This document shows positions 1 through 10,200 of a stretch of 64,000 nucleotides of DNA, piece by piece. The notes below the pieces were generated by a model, which saw only the letters and a program-made list of their open reading frames with translations, had not been told where the DNA came from and searched no databases. The first letter of the stretch is position 1, and every line of letters begins with the position of its first letter. The position numbers were made by a program, and so were the translations under genes. The stretch is taken from the NCBI RefSeq assembly GCF_039555335.1, contig NC_092629.1:35380965-35444964 (forward strand), given 5' to 3'. The stretch comes from Amphiura filiformis (lineage: Eukaryota; Echinodermata; Ophiuroidea; Amphilepidida; Amphiuridae).

Positions 1-3000
1 CTTTGTTCTTAGATTCAGACAATAATAATTTAATATACCCCGCCCGCGAGTGAATGAGGAGCCTATGGAACAGCTCAACGTCCAATAATTCGAAAATCGA
101 AGTGTTTCGCCGACAAACATGGTTTTCAATTGCAAATCAAACTTTTCAGCTGAATTAATAATAATAATATAATATAATAATAATGAGGCGCTTGTATAGC
201 GCAGAAATACCTTAAAAAGGCCTCTAAGCGCTTTACATAAATCTACAACCAATACACAAAATTAAAAGTTATAAAAAACAATGATAAAACCGCATTAAAT
301 ATACAAATTTCAGAGAGTGAAAGCAGCACTCATAAACATGACCATACGATAAAACGTGATTTAAAAAGCAAACATAGTATAGGTCCAAAACATACAATAT
401 ACATATGACTTGAAAACAACATAAGCAATCTGAAAAGAAATATTGCACAAAATTGAATTGCTGGACATTGCGCGTCAATGATCCAAGTTTTTCAATCAAA
501 AATCCAAGTTTTTCAAATCTGTATCGATAAACGAAGATTTTCAATCCAAAAAACATGGATTATCGACGCGCAATAGGCCTATCCAGTAATTCGAAAACCG
601 TTTTTCAAAACGAAAAACTTGGGTTTTCAACTGGGCATTTCAATCGAAAAATGTCCAGTAATTCGAAAAACCAAATTTTGCAAATTGAAAAGCTCGGTTT
701 TTCAAACAGATTTGATTGAATAGATTGGTTTTTTTTTTCAAACGGATTCGTAAAACTTGGATTTTCGATCGTAAAAACTTGGATTATCCACGTGCAATGC
801 AGGGACGTCGCCAGCTTTTTGGTCGGGGGGGGGGGCAAATAAATTTTCAAGGGCACAGACGAAAAAATTGCAGTTGCATCATACAGTAATAGAGACTGTA
901 TGTCTTCGAGCTTCAAAAAAGGCTTTATTGGGATGATGTGCGCGCAAAAATTTGGTACTTTACACTTTTTTCGCCCTTTATCTTTAAAATTTTTGTATTT
1001 TACACTACACGAACATTTGACTTCCATTGCTTGGAGGGGCGCAGAATCGAATTGGTACGGTAGGTTCAATTTTTTAAGGCCGATTTGGCGCCCCCTAGCA
1101 ATGGCGTAGCCAGGATTTTGGAACCGAGGGGGCACAACTTGTAAATGTACCGACGGAAATATTTTTTGCCGACGGAAGTTGTGATTTGTTGACCCAAACA
1201 AAAATGTTTTGCATGGTTTGAAAAAGTGAAGAGCAAAAAAAACCCAAACAAGAAGAGTCTTTCAAAAAGACACAGTTCACGGATCAGGTGTATAGTAATT
1301 TGTTCTTTAACTTTCCATTTTCATATCTAACCTACTCTGCACTGATCTTACAATAAATTAGTGATTTGAGGCATAATGACTCCTAAATCCTGACTCTGGC
1401 TATAACTCTCCATCCAGCAAGAAACTCATTATCACTATCATAGCTTATTGAAATTCAATTTAATGCAGATAATAACCTTGGCCCAATAATTATTTGGGAT
1501 CCAATTTAGATAAGCAAACATTACTGGGTAGATAACAGGAATTAAGTTTTGTCAGTTGGAACTTGGAATTGAGTAAATCGCCTGTATCAAAATAGCAGTG
1601 TATTTTTCATATATGCAGTAATATGCTCAGCCTTATCACAAAATAAACAATAGCATTGACCTTACCCACCAATCAGAAAAGCCTATTATAATCATGTGAT
1701 GGCTCAATCAAATAGTAAACATGCTTAGAAAAAAGGCGAAAAAATAGTCCTGGCTGCCATTGTCTCAATACAAGATAAGATGTGCTAAAAAGTCATCGTC
1801 ATGTGGGGTCGGATTAGGTAAAGGGATACAAACCTGGGTATGAGACATTAGGAATTATTTCCTAGCCTCATAACAACAGGTTGATGGGCTACAATAGTTA
1901 TTCAAGACACAGTGTATGTAAGGGATAAACTGTGCATATGAGATATGGGTTCAAGTGGGGGAAATGTTCACTGCCGTGAACAAAAAACCAAAACAAAAAC
2001 AAGGATTATAGATGGTACCATACATATACATACATACATATACAATTTATACCGCGCATATTATTATTATCTATTTAAAGGTCAAAGCGCCATTACAAAC
2101 TGCAGCCAAGGCTGGAATAGAAACAAACAAAAAATACATAAAGAAATCATTACAAATTACAATTACATAAAAAGATGTGTTTTTAAAAGTTTTTTGAAAG
2201 CAATAAGGGAAACAGCTTCTCTGATGGAGAGAGGAAGCATGTTCCATAGCCGGGGTCCAATAACAGAAAAGGCTCTGTCAACTGTTGAACGATGGGTTTT
2301 GGGAATGTGGAGCCTAGTATGATCAACGGATGAACGGAGATAATGGTGTGAAATGCTTTGACTGTTGTATAAAGTAATATCGGAGGAGAGGTATCATATA
2401 TTAAAACACAAAATTGTCATCACAATTTTTCATCATTTTTTTTACAATTCTCCCCTTTTTTCTGTCACCCTGGCCCGCACCCTGGGTCAAAAATTAATTA
2501 CACCGAATAATTCTTCATCCAAAAGTCTATAGCGGCCCTGAAGGCGTTAAGCGTAGTGGTAAATAAAAACGTAATTTTCCACGTAGGCCTAATCTGATTA
2601 GGCCATGGTTTATTTCTCGCGATGTAAATAGTGCAATCCTATTGACATGCCTAGCTCGTTATCGTATTGTGTCGGGATTATACTGACTTGTACAAACTCA
2701 AATTATCGGCTTATCTTCAGCACGGATCGATTAAAGACTTCCCAGCATGCATTTAGGGATGCACCATTAGACATCAAGTTAGGAAGTTTTGAAAAAAAAA
2801 AACTTCCCCACTATATACTAGTCTCAGACTACATGAGCAAAAAAACAACTTTCCCAACCAACACTAAAAAAAAAAAAAAAAAAAAAGAAGACTTGCCGCC
2901 TTCGACGGCGAAAACAAAAAATTTCCCCGACGCGACCCCAACTTCCTACCCCCCCTTGAAGTCTGATGGTGCGTCCCTTAGCAAACAATATTAATTTTAG

Positions 3001-4259
3001 GCAAAAAAAAATGTTTGTCTATATTATAGACAAATGATAATTATTTTTTAAGGTCATAGCCTATTTTTTTTATAATGCGTATAATTAAATAGTCCAAATA
3101 GGTGGTGTGATACTTCTCTATTTTGTACACTTTTTCATTCATGTTTTTTTTAAACAGATTATAAAGAAACAAAATTTTAGGAGCGATTGCCGAATAGGAG
3201 CCAGTCTTATTAGTCTTATTACGTAAGACTGCCCTATCTACCCCAACCCTAACCCCTAAACTCCGTAAACGAGGACTGGACTATTTTTAAAACAATTTTT
3301 CAAAATTTGCCAAGAATTCGTTAAAATTTTGAACCCCGTCACCCACCACATGGGCGGTATTGGCCGCATTGCATTGTGGTATTGGGTCTAACCCTCCCTG
3401 TGTCCTCATAAGCCTCCTATTCAACGCCACGGTCAACTGCCCATCAATGGTGTCCATCACTGCATCATCATTCCCTTCTAACGCTTGCTTGCTCAATGAA
3501 AGTTAATGAAGAGTGTGTCGGATGTAAGGTGTTGAAGAGGTTGATCGATCAGCTGGTGGTCAGTAAACAATTGTTTATGGTGATTCAACATGTGTGAAAA
3601 ATGAGTGACCCACCCCAAGATTAAAAGTGGTCATCTCAATGGCTATTGACCGGTGAAGACATATACTTGAGGGTACTTGGTGAAGTCACTGTACTGCATC
3701 ATGCTGTTACATTCAACAACAAGAACTTCTTTTCCATCACGGATGATGATCAAGTGATGAGCACAAGTCCACAATTCTACATCAGTAAATTTCAAGAATT
3801 TTGCAAGGCAACAAATGACCTAAAAGCTGGCATCTCTTTCGTGATAGAACATGCGACATAGGGCCTACTGTGTAGTCAAGTAGGCCTATAGCTAGAGACT
3901 CAAGATCTACAGACCTCAAGGTAATACTTCAAGCATCAGTATCTCACACAGTCGTGGAAGGAACAAAATCCACAGAAACGATATCGAAATGTCGCGGAAA
4001 CTTTGAGTGAAGTGTGGAGCCATCATCATCATCCAGGCTACATCATGACTTTTCTATTCTAATCTGAAGACGGAAATCAAAACTTTATTTTAAGCATCAA
4101 GACCAGGATTGTATGCATGGTATGAGGAAAGAGAGCCTTCAGATCTTTATCACTGGGATCATATCATTTTGAAACCATTTTAAAACCTTGTAACTTGGAA
4201 ACCACACTCGACTCTTGAATACATACCTGTTCCCGGGACCTGTTCTTTGGAATAAATTG
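1..4259. other. Repeat-rich intergenic DNA upstream of the EGF-CFC gene
   Basis: I recognise no gene here. The stretch holds AT-rich simple sequence (around 150-185), several inverted fragments of a 'ttcgaaaa / ttttcaat' repeat between 90 and 800, and fragments of interspersed repeats that recur elsewhere in the window, such as the 'gtagccaggattt' type near 1105. A roughly 300-bp repeat fragment lies at 2040-2345, and there is an A-rich tract at 2866-2886. The 5' UTR and promoter of the EGF-CFC gene should lie in the last few hundred bases, but no TATA box or initiator could be assigned with confidence. Confidence 0.5.
3646..3861 (+). CDS. Possible small ORF, 71 codons, unrecognised
   Basis: An ATG-initiated reading frame of 71 codons with mixed, non-repetitive composition sits about 400 bp upstream of the EGF-CFC start codon. 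It has no signal peptide, membrane segment or motif I recognise. It could be a chance ORF, a decayed transposon fragment or part of a transcribed 5' leader. It is listed only because its codon content looks less repeat-like than its surroundings. Confidence 0.15.
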   Translation: MTGEDIYLRVLGEVTVLHHAVTFNNKNFFSITDDDQVMSTSPQFYISKFQEFCKATNDLKAGISFVIEHAT

Positions 4260-4294
4260 ATGGAAATAAGTATGCATCATTTGCGAACTTATAG
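4260..4294 (+). CDS. EGF-CFC gene exon 1 (start codon, start of signal peptide)
   Basis: ATG at 4260 reads MEISMHHLRTY and ends with AG before gtgagt, phase 2. The next in-frame Met is residue 5. The first ATG was chosen because it is the most upstream one in the exon and the resulting N-terminus suits a signal peptide once joined to exon 2. Confidence 0.75.
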
Positions 4295-7200
4295 GTGAGT
4301 CAATTTTCTAGAATTATTATTAAACAGGTAAATGGTCCAGTAAACAGTAATGTTATTAAAACATTTTAGCCAAAACCAAAAACCCAAAATAAAACCGTTT
4401 TGTGCGGGCCAATGGTAAATCCAGTCCCATGCTGGGCGTAGATCCCGGGGATGGGGGGATAAATCCCCAATATTTTGTCAGGGAGATGGTCCATACAATC
4501 ATCCCTCCAATGTTGACGCCTGAATATGTTTTTGACCAAATTAACCTAAAATTTCCCCATTTTAGCCCCCAAAGTGCAAATTTGTGTGCACTTTCTGTGC
4601 ATTTATTCCACTTTGCACCATATTTCATCACTTTACCATAACTTATTCTATCCCCAAACGCTGCTGGATTCACTATACATCAAGAAATTTTTCCAACAAC
4701 CACCCCCAATGTCAAAAAGAAACCTACGCCACTGATCCCATGTTTCCAAACCTTTGTGATAAACAAGAAAAGCCTTTAAAAGGCTTATGCTTAAAAAAAC
4801 CTTATTGAGCCCCATAAGCCCCCCCCCATTTTAAAGAAAATTTTAACTAAGAATTACACCATGTATTTTTTTTTCCATCTCCAGCATTCTGATGGCAGTG
4901 GTGCTATTTTCTTTGATATCGATGAGCCTTGGCAAAGGAAGGAAAGGTACTATTAATTACATACAATTATTATAATAGAAAATAATGAAACACTGGGTTG
5001 CAATGAAAAAAGAATGTATTTCAAGCATTAGGGGCTGTGCAATAATTATGAGCCCTGGCCCCTGGGGAGGGTAAAATGGGGGGGCAATTTTGACCAGGCA
5101 AGGGGGGGCAAACAATTTTGGCACACATTCATGGGTTAATAATTATTGTACAGCCCCTTATATAGTTTAGCTGCTAAGCTCCCAAATTTGTCGACAGATA
5201 CACCAAATTATTTGTCTGATCACAGGGATCTCATAAATGCATAGTTTGTGCTATCTATGACCTATCGTTACAGAGTTATTATACATTTTTACCCCTGTGT
5301 GACCTTTCGTGACCTCTAGAGGTCACTAGAGGTCAAATCTGAAATGGCTCCACATCTTAAAATAAACTTTGGACCATGTACTTCATGTGTGGACATTCTC
5401 ATGCTTTTTATCACAAAGTGCACAATGATTCAGCTTAGCAGCTGTACTATTATGAATTTTAGGATTACCTTTGATTTTGGTCGAAGTCTACATACAAATA
5501 AGGCCAGAATTCAATTAAAGGCCCATTCATTTATACCAGCAAAACTGTAAGAAAAATTATTTAATTAAATTGTCATTAGGTATTTTGAATTGAAAAATTT
5601 GTCAGAACACAGCAGTAATGACAAATTTGAAACCCCATTCAAATGTGTGTACAATGTATAGGCCTATATAATTCATCTACATGTACATGTATGGCACTAA
5701 CAGAGGTACCAAAATCTTTTGATGATTTTTAGCTTCAGGATGAAAAGAAAAAAAAATATAGGTTTATCTCTATAGTATACAAAGACTAATTGTCACTTAT
5801 CTCCAACAGACAAGGAATCGGCAAAGGGATGGTTTAGTAAAACGACAACGATAGCTCCAACAAAATGGTTCAATTTAGTCACACACAAAGGTTCAGAGTC
5901 ATATGCGGACGACAACATTAACAAAGAATGGTTCGAATTACTCACAGTCACACCCGACGGTTCAGAGACGTCCACCGATGATGTCAATCATGAAACAATG
6001 ACAATGAAGGGTACCTCAGCATTACAACAGAGTAAGTAAAAAGTTTACAGACGACAACTTTCAAAATTTCTTTAAAAATGTCAAAATTGTATATTTTTAC
6101 GTCCATATTTGGAATCAGCATGAAAAATACTTTAATATGAGTACAAACAGGCCTAGTGTATTGGATCAGTGGTTCTTGAGATAGATCTTGATATTTTGAG
6201 AAAATATCTCAGAACTTGGACTTTTTATGTTGAAGCCTATGCCCAGCATGCAGAGTGTTAAAGAGCGAGACACTGGGCTTTTAATTCCATAAAATCCAAA
6301 GGTTGTACTTTAATCTCAATTTTGCTATCTTCAGTAGACAGCACAAGTGTAGAAAAAGTATTTATATGTTAAACATGTTAAAAGCTTTTGTACATAATTA
6401 TTGATGCAACTTTTGAATATAACATGATACTCCATACATGTAGATTACTTTGAAAACAGTGCATTGGGCTATGAAATCCACTTTCCACTGTGTAAGATTT
6501 AGCTAGTCTTCCACAGATCGGTTTGACATTTGGTCAACTTACATTTGAAATGCTCACTCCAGTTGTGAAATATATAGGAGAGTGTTGGTTTAGCCAACTC
6601 CATTTGAAAAACATACTCCATCTGTGGTAGCCTTTACTAAATCTTCCACAGGCAGATTTTAAATGGAATAGATTTGTACATATTTTCTCACAGCCTCAGA
6701 GATGGCCCTAACCCCCTCAGGGGAACACTGTGGTGGCTGAGCGGAATGGGCTTCAACTCATAATCAGAAGGTTGCAGGTTTGAGCCCTGGCAACACCATC
6801 GTGGTGTGCCTTTGAATAAGGCACTTTATCTCGATTACTCCTTCCCACCCCCGGGTTTCCAGGTGTATAAATGGGTAGGGGCCTACCGGCATTCCTAAAT
6901 GCTGTTGAGGAGGTGTGGCAATCCCCCCACAGCAACATTTCGCAGTGGAGCCTGGCCTAAATGCCAACAAAATAGAGATGGGCACTCCATCATGTAAAAA
7001 ATGTGCAATGTAACATGTGCAGTGTTATTGCAAAATAATTATCCCTAGCCAATTCCAGTTCTAAAAAATTCTCCCTCTGTGGAAGACTTTAAATACTAAA
7101 TCTTCCACAGGGGTAGGCAGATTTTAAATAGAATAGTGTATTCAGTTTTTTTCTCACAACCTCCAAGATGGGCACCCTTAAGACCCCTCCAGCTGTGGAC

Positions 7201-10200
7201 AAGTCACTGCCCATCATTTTTACTTGCACCTCTGCACCCACAGCACTGTTTCTTTCCCACCAACATTTTGCTCTGGTGCGATAATACTCCATGGCCAGGG
7301 ATGCACTTACATGTACATGTACAATGTAAAAACAAAAGCCCAGCACCCATTGAAATACATGTACATGTAGCTCTTTAAAACATAGACCATAGGGTATTCC
7401 AGTTGAAATCCCATGATGATACACCCTTATGGAAGATTGTGACTTAATATTTTATCACAGGGAGTGTGAATTTCAAATGGGATCAGCAGAATGGGCAACT
7501 CCATTTGAAGTCTACACCCCCTGCATTGGAGATTAATGTCATATCTTCCATAGGGGGTGTGTGGATCTTAACTGGAATAGCACAATTTGTTTCATATCTC
7601 CAACAGAAACAAATTTTGCCAGGAGACGACGTGGTGGTGAGACAAAAATAGCGCCAGCAGAATGGTTTGAATTACTAGTGCCAGAAGGTTCTGAGTCATC
7701 TGTCGACGATGTCGACAATGAAACAATGGTGATGAATGGTACTTCATTGTTAGATTTACAGTCGAGTAAGTCAATTTAGCATAGTCAGGATTTTTATAGA
7801 GGGGGGAGGTAAGGCTACCTTCAGGGGGAAATTTTGTGACAAAAATTGTCAAAAAGGCCTTAAAAATTGTGAAGAGCTCGAGAGAACATCAACAGAGAGT
7901 TTGATTGTTTAAACTATTATGCCTATCATGGGGTACAAATCACCAGTGGCGTAGTGTGGGTCATCATGATTGGGGGGCCGGGTCTGATTGGGGGGTACAT
8001 ACCATTTTTTGGCAATTTTCCTATGGTATTTTCTACATTTTGCAAACGATGGGGGGGATGTGCCCCCACCGTGCCCCTATGACACTATAAACGCCACTGT
8101 AAATCACTAGTCAAATTGAGCCAAATATTGGGCTTTCAATCATCTTCAATAGCATGTTTGATATCTTCAGTAGATAGTACTAGAGATACCGGCTTTCTTA
8201 GTATGAAATTAAGCAAATATACATGTTGAAATAGCATGTTTAGGCCAGATTATTTCTGCAATGGGCCATTCCAATCAAAATCCACACTCCCCCCTGTGGA
8301 AGATTTTGGAAATATCTTCAAATGGAATGTATACATTAGACGGCTCCAATTTGTCCAGTTTGAATTCCATACACGTTTACACACCATTTCATTATATTGG
8401 GGGAGGGTGATTTTCAAATGGAGCTGCTATTGAATGTGTTCATTCCATTTGCAATTCATACAATGTACTCTCCCCAACAGAAGATGGTTACAGTTCGCTA
8501 TCTCTAAGGTTCGCTATCACTAATTACGAAAAAGGTCCGCTATACCTAAGGTTCGATATCACTAATTTTGAAAAAGGTTTGGTATTTCTAAGGTTCGATA
8601 TCACTAATTTTAAATAAGGTTCGCTATCTCTAATTTTAAAAAAGGTCCGCTATCACTAATTTATTGAAGGTTCGCTATCTCTAAGGTTATCTATCACTAA
8701 TTTAAAATAAGGTCCGCTATCCCTAATTTTAACAATCCCGGTATCCCTAAGGTTCGCTATATCTAATTTTAAATAAGGTCCGCTATCTCTAAGGTTCGCT
8801 ATCTCTAAGGTTCGCTATCACTAATTTAAAATAAGATTCGCTATCTCTAATTTTAAATAAGGTTCGCTATCTCTAATTTTAAATAACGTTCGCTATCTCT
8901 AATTTCAAATGAGGTTCGCTATAGCGGTCCTTATTTAAAATTAGAGATAGCGGACCTTATTTATGATTAGTGATAACGAACCTTAGGTGTAGCGAACCTT
9001 AATCGAAATTAGTGATAGCGAACCTTAGAGATAGCGAACCTTGATAATTAGGGATAGCGAACCTTAAACAAAATTAGTGATAGCGAACCTTAGGTATAGC
9101 GGACCTTTATTGCAATTAGTGATAGCGAACCTTAGAGATAGCGAACCTTCAATAAATTAGTGACAGCGGACCTTATTCAAAATTAGTGATAGCGAACCTT
9201 ATTTTAAATTAGTGATAGCGAACCTTATTTAAAATTAGTGATATCGAACCTTAGAAGTAGCGGACCTTTTTTTAGGTATGGCGAACCTTTTTCTCTATTA
9301 GAGATAGCGGGATTCTGATCTCCATAGACTTTACACGTTAGTGATAGTGAACCTTAGAGATAGCGAACCTTAGAGATAGCGGACCTTAGAGATAGCGGGA
9401 TGTCACCCCCCTCACCCAGAAGATATTTCAAAACTCTTCCACAGGGGGAGTGTGAATTTTACATGGAACAGCCCAATACATGGAATATCTTCTTTTCCAC
9501 ATTTCTCCAGCGACTCACGATTCTTCCCACTGCAAGAATGGTGGCATAGGATTTCTAGGTAGTTTCTGCATCTGTTCTGATGAGTACACAGGCCAGTATT
9601 GTGAGAAGATCATCAAAGGAAGCTGTGATGTCATACCTCATGATGGAGAATGGACGTATCTTGATTGTTGTATCTGTAGATGTGTGGATGGGCATTTGGA
9701 GTGCACTCCTCATCATCTGGATGGATGTGGTAAGAATCATGGGTCTGTGCCAGGTGGTGAGCGCCATGCATTCTCTAAACTCAGTACATTTCAGTTGTTA
9801 ACTGTGTAATTGAATGGGATTATTTTGAAATTTTAAAATGCTCAAAATATCACAAACAAGTAGGCCTAATAAATAATATTAATACAAGCTCAAACCGTTG
9901 GGGTTCGATATAAATGAACCCCACAAAACTAACCGAGTGTATGGAAAATGCCATATATACGGCTGAGCAGTTTTGCCATCGCGCCCATCATGCTGCTCGC
10001 CGTCTGGGTCTGTGCCATTATTGGCATTTACTCGGCTAACGTACACATGCACACGATTAAAGATGCCGCATAGATACGCGAGTGAAACAGCTGCCTCAAC
10101 ACGATGAGGTCACTGCCACTTCAGGGTGCTGGCCATAGGCGTAAAAGTTTGAGATATTTTCTCAAAATATCAAGAGCTATCTCAAGAACCACTGAACCAA

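Noticed and set aside
605-1201. 198-codon open frame on the - strand
   Set aside because: It runs across repeat fragments (ttttcaat/cgaaaa inverted pieces and the 'gtagccaggatt' repeat), has low-complexity protein sequence and matches no family I know.
3287-3496. 70-codon frame on the - strand with coding-like composition
   Set aside because: It begins at a TTG rather than an ATG, has no recognisable domain or splice partners, and the region is full of repeat fragments.
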